DNA of 64,000 bases from Caldilineaceae bacterium (GTDB lineage Bacteria; Chloroflexota; Anaerolineae; Caldilineales; Caldilineaceae): assembly GCA_026645575.1 (NCBI GenBank), contig JAPKMW010000004.1, forward strand, positions 186,001 to 250,000, written 5' to 3'. This document shows, piece after piece, positions 51,639-59,605 of this stretch. Positions within the stretch are counted from its first letter, which is position 1; each line of letters begins with the position of its first letter. The notes beneath the pieces are model-generated. The model searched no databases. It was not told the origin of the DNA and was given only the letters and a program-made list of their open reading frames with translations. The position numbers were made by a program, and so were the translations under genes.

Positions 51639-52947
51639 TGGTACCCCGCCCATGACAAGCCTTAAACTTCCGCCCGCTGCCACAAGGACAGGGATCATTG
51701 CGTCCGACGCCAGCAAAGCGTTGTTGCAAGGCACGTTCTTCTTGGGCCAGGATCTGCACAATATTCGCCGGGGCGCGACCGGCGCGCAGTTCGTTCGCCA
51801 TGATGCGCATGGGGCGGTCGATGTGGTTGAAAAAGGCGCGGTAACCGGTGCAGAGATAGTTCAAGCCTGCTTCGCCGTCGGGGGTGTGGCTAAAGCGATC
51901 TTTGGGGCAACCGCCATTGCAGACAAAGCGCACCTCACATTCACGGCAGTAGCGCGGCAACTTGTCCCGCTTGTCCAGGCCGAACTGGCGTTGCTCTGCC
52001 GAGGCAACCATGTCGATGAGTGGGATCTCCTGGATGTTGCCCAACCGGTAGTTGGGTTCGACAAAGTGGTCGCAAGCAAAGAGGTCGCCGTTGTGTTCCA
52101 TCGCCAGTGCCAGACCACAAGTCTCTTCAAAGATGCACAACCCTGGTCGTTCACCAGACCAAGCCGCCAGCGCCACATCAAAAATTTGCACAAAGACCCG
52201 CCCCACATCGCGGCGCACCCATTCGTCGAAGATGCTGATCAAAAACCGGCCATATTGCTCACCAGTCAACGAGCGCTCTGTCACCTGGTCGCCTTCCTGG
52301 AAGCCAGTTTCGTTGGCCCGTTCGACGATGGGGATAAATTGCATAAACTGCGTCCCGATTTCGTCGCGCAAGCAGCGGTAGACTTCGGCGCCATGTTCGG
52401 CGTTGGCAGCGTGAACCGTGGTCAGAATGTTAAACTCAACCCGATGCTTTTTGAGCAGCGCCAGCCCCGCCATCACCCGGTCAAAGGTCGGTTTCCCGCC
52501 TTTGTCAACCCGGTAGGCGTCATGCAGATGCTTTGGGCCATCGACGCTGAGACCGATGAGAAAGTTGTGTTGGTGAAAGAAGCGACACCAATCCTCATCG
52601 AGCAGCACGCCATTGGTCTGGAAAGCATTGTGAATCTGCATCCCCGGTTTGCGATACTGTTGCTGGAGTTCCACCGCCCGCTTGAAAAAGTCCAACCCCA
52701 TGAGCGTTGGTTCACCCCCCTGCCAGGCAAAGGTCACCTCGGGGACACGTTGGGCGTCGATGTATTGTCGCGTGTAGGTTTCCAGCAACTCGTCGGCCAT
52801 GCGAAAGCGACTACCGGGGTACATCATCTCCTTCGACAGGAAATAACAATACTTGCAGTCGAGATTGCAGATCGCCCCGCGCGGCTTTAGCATCACATGA
52901 AAGGCAGCGGGCGTCACCGGATTCGGCCCAGCGGTCAAAAAGCTCAT
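51622..52947 (-). CDS. Radical SAM/SPASM protein, anaerobic sulfatase-maturase-like
   Basis: A 441-residue anSME-like enzyme that converts a Cys or Ser of sulfatases to formylglycine. The radical SAM cluster is CNLDCKYCYF near 28, QGGEPTLMG follows, and the SPASM clusters include CGLA..., CDHFVEP, CRECEVRFVCNGGCPKDRF (in part). A C-terminal SEC-C zinc motif (DPCPCGSGRKFKACHG) is appended. No sulfatase lies within the window, so the target could be unlinked. AGGAG precedes the ATG at 52947. Confidence 0.9.
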   Translation of the reverse strand: MSFLTAGPNPVTPAAFHVMLKPRGAICNLDCKYCYFLSKEMMYPGSRFRMADELLETYTRQYIDAQRVPEVTFAWQGGEPTLMGLDFFKRAVELQQQYRKPGMQIHNAFQTNGVLLDEDWCRFFHQHNFLIGLSVDGPKHLHDAYRVDKGGKPTFDRVMAGLALLKKHRVEFNILTTVHAANAEHGAEVYRCLRDEIGTQFMQFIPIVERANETGFQEGDQVTERSLTGEQYGRFLISIFDEWVRRDVGRVFVQIFDVALAAWSGERPGLCIFEETCGLALAMEHNGDLFACDHFVEPNYRLGNIQEIPLIDMVASAEQRQFGLDKRDKLPRYCRECEVRFVCNGGCPKDRFSHTPDGEAGLNYLCTGYRAFFNHIDRPMRIMANELRAGRAPANIVQILAQEERALQQRFAGVGRNDPCPCGSGRKFKACHGRGTSRVVA

Positions 52948-52968
52948 GCTGACTCCTACTTTAGTCGA

Positions 52969-53060
52969 GTTCACAGAGAGCGCAGCGGCGACACAGAGAT
53001 TTGCAGAGATCAAAGAGAGTCTCTGGGCGTCTCTGTGAAATCTCTGCGCCCTCTGTGAAC
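52969..53060. repeat. Imperfect inverted repeat, CACAGAG-rich
   Basis: Arms GTTCACAGAG (52969-52978) and CTCTGTGAAC (53051-53060) close a segment full of CAGAGA/TCTCTG units, including GAGATTTGCAGAG and CTCTGTGAAATCTCTGC. It lies between the radical SAM gene and eda. Confidence 0.8.
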
Positions 53061-53064
53061 ATTT

Positions 53065-53715
53065 TTATTTAGCCTGTACAGCCGCGTTCCACGCTTGGCG
53101 CAGGGCTTGGGCGCGATTGGCGAGATCGGCCAAATCCTGGCCTGGCCCGGTTACCAGGGCGCTGCCGATGCCGGCGGCAACAATGCCGGCTTTCACATAC
53201 TCGGCCACGTTGTCCGCCGAGATGCCGCCGGTGGGAACAATTTCAATATCATCGAGCGGGGCGCGGATCGCTTTGATATAGCGCGGCCCGACAATCTCTG
53301 AGGGAAAGAGCTTGACCATGCGACAACCGGCGACAAAAGCATTCTGTGCTTCGGTGGGGGTGAAGACGCCGGGCAAGTGGAGCAAGTTATGCCGTTGGGC
53401 CGCTTTTACCGTCGCCAAGTCTAAATTGGGCGCAACGGTAAATTGGGCGCCGGCGGCAACCGCTTCTTCTAACTGTTCTGCTGTACGCACCGTGCCGGCG
53501 CCAACGACCATGCGGTCGCCAAATTGGGTGCGCAACTGGCGAATGCTTTCCAGTGCGCCAGTGGTGTTGAGCGTCACCTCCATCACCGGAATCTGGTGGG
53601 CCAGCAGCGTTTCGGCAATGCCAATGACCTGGTCGCGGCTGAATTTACCGCGAATGATTGCGATCAAGCCGGTCGCCCGCACACTTTGCGCGACGGCTTC
53701 TGCATGAGTGGACAT
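53065..53715 (-). CDS. eda: KDPG/KHG aldolase
   Basis: A 216-residue class I aldolase of the Entner-Doudoroff pathway cleaving 2-keto-3-deoxy-6-phosphogluconate to pyruvate and glyceraldehyde 3-phosphate. Arg in IIRG, Glu in MEVTLNT near residue 45 and the Schiff-base Lys in MVKLFPSE near 134 are all present, and GAGTV and PTGGI bind phosphate. AGGAG precedes the ATG. No Edd or KDG kinase gene adjoins it. Confidence 0.95.
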   Translation of the reverse strand: MSTHAEAVAQSVRATGLIAIIRGKFSRDQVIGIAETLLAHQIPVMEVTLNTTGALESIRQLRTQFGDRMVVGAGTVRTAEQLEEAVAAGAQFTVAPNLDLATVKAAQRHNLLHLPGVFTPTEAQNAFVAGCRMVKLFPSEIVGPRYIKAIRAPLDDIEIVPTGGISADNVAEYVKAGIVAAGIGSALVTGPGQDLADLANRAQALRQAWNAAVQAK

Positions 53716-53967
53716 GAATGGACTCCTACTGGTTATAGCTAGATCGGAACAACAGTTCTGTTGGGTAGCATACCATAGATAGCTTTTATTTTCCAGTCAT
53801 AACAAGCAGGGGTGCGTATTACTACGGGTTGCTTGTTGTCAGTTACAAAAATAGTAGACAAATGAGAGATCAAGATCATGATTTTTATGGTATATTATTT
53901 TCATCATCCTTATACATAACCCATCAATATTGTTATCAAACTGAGGGATGTGAGTAGAGAGGAAACT

Positions 53968-55512
53968 ATGCACCACGAATTAATCAATGCAACCCAGGAA
54001 GAACGGGCTGAATGGCAGCGGCGGTATGCGGCTGTTGATGCGGCGTTGCGACAGACAGAGGCGCTTCTCACTGATCCGCAGGTGACTTTTACCAGAAAGG
54101 CGACAATTGCCGGCGTGGTGAAACAGTTGCGCGCCTTTGGTGAAAAGCAATTTGCCTTTTTTGATGAAGGCTTTCATCGGCCAGACCCCTTCTTTACCCT
54201 CAGTGATGATCCACTGCAAGGGGTGGCGGCCCAGTATGTCTTTGGCACCATTATTGACCAAATCGCCCATGACAGCAGCGTGCTTGATCAGATCGAAATG
54301 CAACGGCGCGATCAACGCTATGCCGCAACGCTGGCGGTGGCTGATCGCGTCGCCTATGACGCCCTGGGGTATGTGAGCCATCTGCTCAACACGCCATCAA
54401 CGGTTCTTACCTACTTGCAAAAATCCCCTGATGCACGAGTGATCCCCTATGCGCCGGTGGCCTTGATTGGCATCCCGCGCACTTGTCATCCGTTGCAAGC
54501 GACATCTCCGCAGGGCGTCGTGCGTGATCTGTTGGCAATTCCCCATGAATTGGGCCACCATCTCTATTGGAATGGTCATGAGGCCGAGGACAGCGGCAAG
54601 CAACTGCGCCATCAGCCCCCCATCAACCGCTTGCAGCCGGACAAACCAGCCTGGTTGGCTGCCTGGTTTGAAGAGATTTTTGCTGATGTTGTTACCTGTG
54701 TCATCGGTGGGCCATTGGCAGCGTTGAGTATGCAGGAACTGCAACTACAGGCGCGCAATGATTGGTTGTTGGTTGACAATGGCGTCCATCCGGTGGCGGC
54801 GTTCCGCACCTATATCTATCTTGTTGCGCTGGAGGCCATGGGGATGCCAACGGCTGCGGCTAAATTAACAGCCCGCTGGCACAAAAAGTTGACGGATCGC
54901 GCCCTTGTATCGCCAGGGCGCGATCCCCTTGACTACCTCTGTTTCTTACCCTCTACCAACGAAGCGCCACTGACCTTTCGGGCTGCCTTAGAACGAATGC
55001 GGACGTTGATTGTGGCGTTAGTCCATCTCTTTCAAAGCGGCGCTGCGTCAGCCGACAGGAATACCCTCAGTGCTTGTGCCGGCGTACAACCGAGCAACAA
55101 CGGTCGCTCACCCTGGTCTGCGGATCTCTCAGCCGACGCCGATCTAACTAACGATGCCGAGGTGGAAGCGCTTTATCAACAATTTGAGCAGTGCGTCCTC
55201 GATACTTTTACCGATGGGCAAACGACATCGAATCAACAGATTGACAGTAAGTTGGATCCATATTGGAAGCCAGAAAACTGGCTGGAATTAGTAGCGCAAC
55301 GCGGCGTTACTTTTGAAATCGCCGAGGAAGTGGTCAACAGGCGCCGCTTGCCATCATCACAATTTGTCATTGATCAGATCAGCAGATGGTATTCGAGGGA
55401 ACCCCAGGACCCCAAAGACATTCCCCTTGAATTCGCCGAGTGGATCAAAATTCTCGAATTTGCCGGCTGGTCAACCGAAGGGCCGACCGATGGCAATCTC
55501 TCTGGTGGTTAA
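53968..55512 (+). CDS. Predicted zinc metalloprotease of unknown family
   Basis: A 514-residue cytoplasmic protein. The zincin motif is HELGHH in AIPHELGHHLYWNGHE near residue 195; about 40 residues on, EEIFADVVTCVIGG could supply the third ligand (Glu), as in gluzincins. The N-terminus is helical, and the C-terminal 160 residues are charged with little similarity to known domains. I do not recognise the family. The ATG at 53968 has GAGAGG upstream; a GTG at 53950 is possible. Its end overlaps the convergent HTH-NB-ARC-TPR gene by four bases, so it is adjacent to a regulator cluster. Confidence 0.72.
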   Translation: MHHELINATQEERAEWQRRYAAVDAALRQTEALLTDPQVTFTRKATIAGVVKQLRAFGEKQFAFFDEGFHRPDPFFTLSDDPLQGVAAQYVFGTIIDQIAHDSSVLDQIEMQRRDQRYAATLAVADRVAYDALGYVSHLLNTPSTVLTYLQKSPDARVIPYAPVALIGIPRTCHPLQATSPQGVVRDLLAIPHELGHHLYWNGHEAEDSGKQLRHQPPINRLQPDKPAWLAAWFEEIFADVVTCVIGGPLAALSMQELQLQARNDWLLVDNGVHPVAAFRTYIYLVALEAMGMPTAAAKLTARWHKKLTDRALVSPGRDPLDYLCFLPSTNEAPLTFRAALERMRTLIVALVHLFQSGAASADRNTLSACAGVQPSNNGRSPWSADLSADADLTNDAEVEALYQQFEQCVLDTFTDGQTTSNQQIDSKLDPYWKPENWLELVAQRGVTFEIAEEVVNRRRLPSSQFVIDQISRWYSREPQDPKDIPLEFAEWIKILEFAGWSTEGPTDGNLSGG

Positions 55513-57962
55513 AGCGTAGGGGCGGCCAGCTTTTGTTCAATTTTGGTGAGAAGGGCGTGCTGGTGTTTGTCGGCGAGCGCCCTTGCTTCGTGCCAACAGG
55601 CGTCAGCTTCTGCCGACTGCGCCAAGGCATGATGGATCTCCCCCTGATAGTAGAGCGCCGTGACCAGGTTGAATTCATCGCCAACGGTGCGCAGGATGGC
55701 GACACACTGTTGTGCCGCTTGTAAGCCGGCGGCATACTCCTGGCGCAAGGTGTGAATCCGCCCCATCTCGTGATACGTAAAGGCCAGAAAGGTGCGACTG
55801 CCGATGCGTTCAAAGAGGGGGCGGCTCTGCTGGATGCTTGCTTCGGCCTGGGCCAGATCGCCCAATTGGCGATCAATTTTGCAGAGACTAAAGAGCGCTG
55901 CGCCTACCTCCCCTTGCTCTTGGCTGGCGCTAGCCAGGGTATGTGCCTCCTGGGCATAAGCGCGAGCGCCGGTGAGATTATTGTCGGCCAGGGCAATGTC
56001 GGTTAAAAGCCGTAGCGTGCGGATCCGTCCCAGCGGATCGGTTTGTGGCGTTTGGGTGGTCAAGCTTTGCTGGCAGAGCATGGCTGCCGCCGCCAGCGCC
56101 CCCTGGCGATAGCTGATGAGCGCCTGCCAATAGTCAACGGCGGCGACGCCGATGGCATCTTGCAACTGGCTACGAATGGCACGACAACTGGTGAGCAAGG
56201 GTTGGGCCGCGCCATAGTTGCTCTGCTCTACGGCGATGCGCGCCAGATCCCACTGCACATCGCCGATCAACTCATCACTCTCCACTTGCATAGAGAGCGC
56301 TAACGCTTCGGCCAAGAGCGGACTGGCGGCGGCATAGTCATTTTGCTCGATACAGACGCTGCCCCATCGGCGCAGGTTGATGGCCAGCGCATCCGGCTGG
56401 CCGGTTGCGCGCGCCGCGGCGACGGCCAAGCCATAGCCCTGGCGCGCCTGGTCAAACCGCCCGTGGGTAAACCAAGGCTTGGTCAACACCGCAGTATACG
56501 CCAACACCAAGTTCCATGCTTGCAAACGGTGAGCTGCCGCCATGCCGGTCATGAGATGATCCCACTCCGGTTCCAGCGGCGCCGCAGAAGATAAGGCGGA
56601 CCGGACAAAAGCCAGTTGCGTTTCGGCAAACCGTAGCCACGCCGTCGGCGCGGCGCCAAGCTGTTCCTGGGCAAAATCCGCTAACAAAGGGTGTTGGCGA
56701 TAGCGCTCCAGCGTTTCGGCGTTGACCAGCGAACGGGCCGCCAGCGTATCCAGCCCCTCAATTACTTTCTCAATCGCTTCGTCCAATACAGCCGCCAGCG
56801 CTGTTGCCGCAAAGGAACGCCCGGCAAAGAGCGCCAGATGGGCAAAGAGCCGTTGCTGCTGAGTATCCAATGCTTCCCAACTAACCAAAAATGAGGTGCG
56901 CACGGCCCGATCGCTGATCTGGAGATCCAGGCGATAGTGGAGATCTTGCAAACGCTGGGCCAGCGCCGCCAGGGGACGCTGGGGACGCGCGGCCAGGAGT
57001 TGGCCCACGATTTCCACCGCTAGCGGCCAATGATGCACCGCCGCACAGATGGCGACGGCCGCGTCCGGTTCTTGCTCCACCCGTGCGCGCCCCAACAGTC
57101 GAGTTAGCAACTGCACACCTTCGCCGGGCGCCAACGCTGCCAGGTCAAAGGGACGGCTTCCCAATGCCGCCGCCACATCATGGCTGCGTGTGGTGAGTAG
57201 CACGCCGCTCTGTTCGCCGCCCAAAAGCAGTGGGAGCATCGCTTGCACACTGGTCACATCATCCAAAACAAAGAGGATCTGCTTTGCCGCTAGCACGCTG
57301 CGGAGGGTCATGGCGCAGCTTTCCACGTCGCGCAGGGCGCTGTAGTCATAGCCAAAGGCGCGCGCCCAACTGTTGAGAATGTCCAGCGGGGTGCTGATCG
57401 CGGTCTGCGCCCAGAGGGTGCCATCGGGGTAGTGGGCGCGCAGGGCATGGGCCAGTTGTACGGCCAGCGCCGTCTTGCCGATACCCCCCATGCCGACCAG
57501 CGCAATGCGCCGCGGCGGCGGGGCAAGGGGAAGTTGGGCTGCGACCTGGGCGACCAATGCTTCACGACCAACAAAGTGAGGCGGCAGCGGTGGCGCTTGC
57601 CAGGGAACGGGCTGCGCTGGCCCCATTGCGGTAGCAGGCGAGGTGATGCCAGGGCGAGGGGCGGTGGTCAGGCGGCGCCATTCGGTATCACTCAGGGGAT
57701 CCCATTGCCACTCCTCGACCAGTATTTCCCAGATGGCGGCAAAACGTTCGGGGTCTTGGCGCAGGCGCAGACCATCCCACAAATAGTGCAAAAAGGCGAC
57801 GCGTCGGCTGGCATGGGGCGTCATCGTGCCGCGCTCCCAGGCGCCGGCGGTCTGATGGCTCTGGCGCCCTTGGAGGCCGCAATGGCGCGCCATGTCGGTC
57901 TGGCTGAGACCGGCTTCCTCACGCAGGATGCGCAATTGGTCAAGACGCTGGGCGTCGGGCAT
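55509..57962 (-). CDS. XRE-HTH, NB-ARC and TPR (STAND) regulator
   Basis: An 817-residue single-chain STAND protein. Residues 8-60 form an XRE-type helix-turn-helix (LRILREEAGLSQTDMARHCG), with a linker to 130, then the NB-ARC NTPase with P-loop GMGGIGKT (157-164), Walker B ILFVLDDV near 232 and a winged-helix part with LDTLAARSLV. The C-terminal 400 residues are TPR-like repeats (LRRWGSVCIEQNDYAAASPLLAEAL and others, in part). Such proteins are activators that sense ligands through the TPR part. The ATG at 57962 begins the HTH domain; Met codons further upstream are less likely. The peptide gene starts 200 bases away in the opposite direction. Confidence 0.88.
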   Translation of the reverse strand: MPDAQRLDQLRILREEAGLSQTDMARHCGLQGRQSHQTAGAWERGTMTPHASRRVAFLHYLWDGLRLRQDPERFAAIWEILVEEWQWDPLSDTEWRRLTTAPRPGITSPATAMGPAQPVPWQAPPLPPHFVGREALVAQVAAQLPLAPPPRRIALVGMGGIGKTALAVQLAHALRAHYPDGTLWAQTAISTPLDILNSWARAFGYDYSALRDVESCAMTLRSVLAAKQILFVLDDVTSVQAMLPLLLGGEQSGVLLTTRSHDVAAALGSRPFDLAALAPGEGVQLLTRLLGRARVEQEPDAAVAICAAVHHWPLAVEIVGQLLAARPQRPLAALAQRLQDLHYRLDLQISDRAVRTSFLVSWEALDTQQQRLFAHLALFAGRSFAATALAAVLDEAIEKVIEGLDTLAARSLVNAETLERYRQHPLLADFAQEQLGAAPTAWLRFAETQLAFVRSALSSAAPLEPEWDHLMTGMAAAHRLQAWNLVLAYTAVLTKPWFTHGRFDQARQGYGLAVAAARATGQPDALAINLRRWGSVCIEQNDYAAASPLLAEALALSMQVESDELIGDVQWDLARIAVEQSNYGAAQPLLTSCRAIRSQLQDAIGVAAVDYWQALISYRQGALAAAAMLCQQSLTTQTPQTDPLGRIRTLRLLTDIALADNNLTGARAYAQEAHTLASASQEQGEVGAALFSLCKIDRQLGDLAQAEASIQQSRPLFERIGSRTFLAFTYHEMGRIHTLRQEYAAGLQAAQQCVAILRTVGDEFNLVTALYYQGEIHHALAQSAEADACWHEARALADKHQHALLTKIEQKLAAPTL

Positions 57963-58163
57963 ACGGGTTGATGGCTCCGAATGGCTCTTTGATGGGTGCA
58001 TTGATGGGTTTGCCGGGTGACAACCCCTCCGCCATTCTGCCATGATAGAGGGGCTTAAGCAAATCGGGGGAATGAGTAATTGCCAACGGCACATGGTGCG
58101 CTCCCCGACGCCATGACCCGTTGCCATGCCGACAAAACAATGCTGATAAGGAGAATATTTACC

Positions 58164-58328
58164 ATGAATACCACGTTTGTTTCTACCCGTCGTTGGCTGG
58201 CCGCCCTGATCGTCGCCGCCGTGGTCGCCGTCACTGCCGCTTATGGGCCGGTGTTGTTAAGTGAAGGGGCTGGTATGGATGCTGGAACGCCAGTGTATGC
58301 TTGTAACGCCGCCGGTGGTGGCTGCTAA
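58164..58328 (+). CDS. Small exported Cys/Gly peptide
   Basis: A 54-residue protein with AAGGAG and good spacing before the ATG. Residues 8-26 (RRWLAALIVAAVVAVTAAY) are a signal peptide or anchor. The remainder is short, ending TPVYACNAAGGGC, with two Cys eight residues apart at the end. Cleavage after VYA would release CNAAGGGC, which could close by a disulfide or thioether; this is speculation. It is located between a divergent HTH-NB-ARC-TPR gene and a hairpin, then the split STAND pair. The location suggests a signal peptide for the regulators. No known pheromone family is recognised. Confidence 0.7.
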   Translation: MNTTFVSTRRWLAALIVAAVVAVTAAYGPVLLSEGAGMDAGTPVYACNAAGGGC

Positions 58329-58350
58329 TAGTTAAAACAGATAAAAGTTG

Positions 58351-58396
58351 CCTCTACGGTAGGGGCGTCCGCAAGGGGACGCTCCTACCGTAGAGG
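58351..58396. terminator. Hairpin between the peptide gene and the TPR gene, GTAGGGGCG family
   Basis: CCTCTACGGTAGGGGCGTCC (58351-58370) pairs with the segment 58375-58396 (GGGGACGCTCCTACCGTAGAGG, in part), a stem of about 20 bp over a 4-base loop. It lies between convergent genes and could end both transcripts, though no T-tract is present. Confidence 0.82.
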
Positions 58397-58413
58397 CGGA
58401 GTCTATGTATTTG

Positions 58414-59604
58414 TTATAATAGAGCAATACTTGCTTTGTCCAAATGCGTTACTAATTTATCACGCAAATTTTCATAATAAGGTGTACCTTGAATTTCCGG
58501 CAACAATGAAATTGCTTGCCGTAAGATTTGGCTTGCTTGTTCGTAGTGCAATGAACCGATCAGCGCTAAAGCCAAACCATCCAGTGCATTAATATGCCAA
58601 ATCATATCTCCTAGCTCTTTATAGAACGCTGCTGATTGAATAAAGGCGGTTTGCGCTTTTGAATAATCTTTCTTATCTAGACTGACTAGCCCAATATTTG
58701 TGAAGATTCTAGCGAGATTTAATTTATCATCATACTGACAAAAAATGTCTTGAGCATTAGCAAAACAGATAAGCGCCAGATCCGGTTCTTTGGCGCGTTG
58801 ATAGGCAATCCCCAGATTCATTTGAGCGATACTTCTGTGATAATAGTCACCAATTTTCATAAGCGTTTGTTCAGCTTGTGTAAAATATTTGATTGCCTCT
58901 GCAATTCGCCCCTGCTCATTCAATGCATAGCCGATATTTTGTAAGCTCCAGGCAGACCTTCGAATATCACCAACCACTTGAAATAGTTGTAACGCTTGGT
59001 TATGTAATTGCTCTGCTTGAGACCAATTCCGTTGTCCCATTGCAATCATTCCTTGAATCCGATAGCTTACTGCTTGTTCGACCTGAAACTCAATCGAAGA
59101 ATTAGAACGATACAGAGGCAAAATCTTATCTAAATACGCACTTGCTTCCTCATATTGATGAACCAAATGTGCCTGCCATGCTAACTCATTATAGGCCCGC
59201 ACTTGACCTAGCAAATAAGACAAATCTTCAAAATGTTTGAGACTGGCCCAAAGCCATCGCCGGGATTCAGCAAAACGGCTCAACAACCGGTAGAGCAACC
59301 CAATTTGTAATTCACATTCCGCTACCGTTTGGACATCGTCTAAGCTCTGTGCAACGTACAGGCCCTTTTCTAAATAGGGAATCCACTCCTCGCGGAAGCC
59401 GGCCTGCTCCATTTTGGGGGCCAGCGCCAGCAACAGTGCGCGCGTCGCCGGCCATGCACCCGGTGTATTGAGGGCAAAGCTCAAAATATGCCACGCCTGT
59501 TGGCGGTCCGCTTCCGACACAACGGCGGCTGCCTGTATGCGGTCAAGGGAAGTCTGGACGCCAGCGATAGTATAATGGGTGAAAAGCGCACTGATCGATT
59601 GCAT
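58414..59604 (-). CDS. TPR repeat protein, partner of the NB-ARC protein
   Basis: A 396-residue protein of about ten TPR-like helix pairs (AECELQIGLLYRLLSRFAESRRW, SLQNIGYALNEQGRIAEAIKYF, MNLGIAYQRAKEPDLALICF and so on, described in part). There is no other domain. Its ATG follows the stop of the NB-ARC gene by one base, so the pair is co-translated. Together they match the NB-ARC and TPR halves of the single-chain protein at 55509-57962, so it is probably the sensor half of a split STAND regulator. Confidence 0.9.
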   Translation of the reverse strand: MQSISALFTHYTIAGVQTSLDRIQAAAVVSEADRQQAWHILSFALNTPGAWPATRALLLALAPKMEQAGFREEWIPYLEKGLYVAQSLDDVQTVAECELQIGLLYRLLSRFAESRRWLWASLKHFEDLSYLLGQVRAYNELAWQAHLVHQYEEASAYLDKILPLYRSNSSIEFQVEQAVSYRIQGMIAMGQRNWSQAEQLHNQALQLFQVVGDIRRSAWSLQNIGYALNEQGRIAEAIKYFTQAEQTLMKIGDYYHRSIAQMNLGIAYQRAKEPDLALICFANAQDIFCQYDDKLNLARIFTNIGLVSLDKKDYSKAQTAFIQSAAFYKELGDMIWHINALDGLALALIGSLHYEQASQILRQAISLLPEIQGTPYYENLRDKLVTHLDKASIALL

Positions 59605-59605
59605 A

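Noticed and set aside
51652..52890. Plus-strand open frame of 412 codons
   Set aside because: It is the complement of the radical SAM gene, which has clear cluster motifs and a ribosome site; the frame has no known domain.
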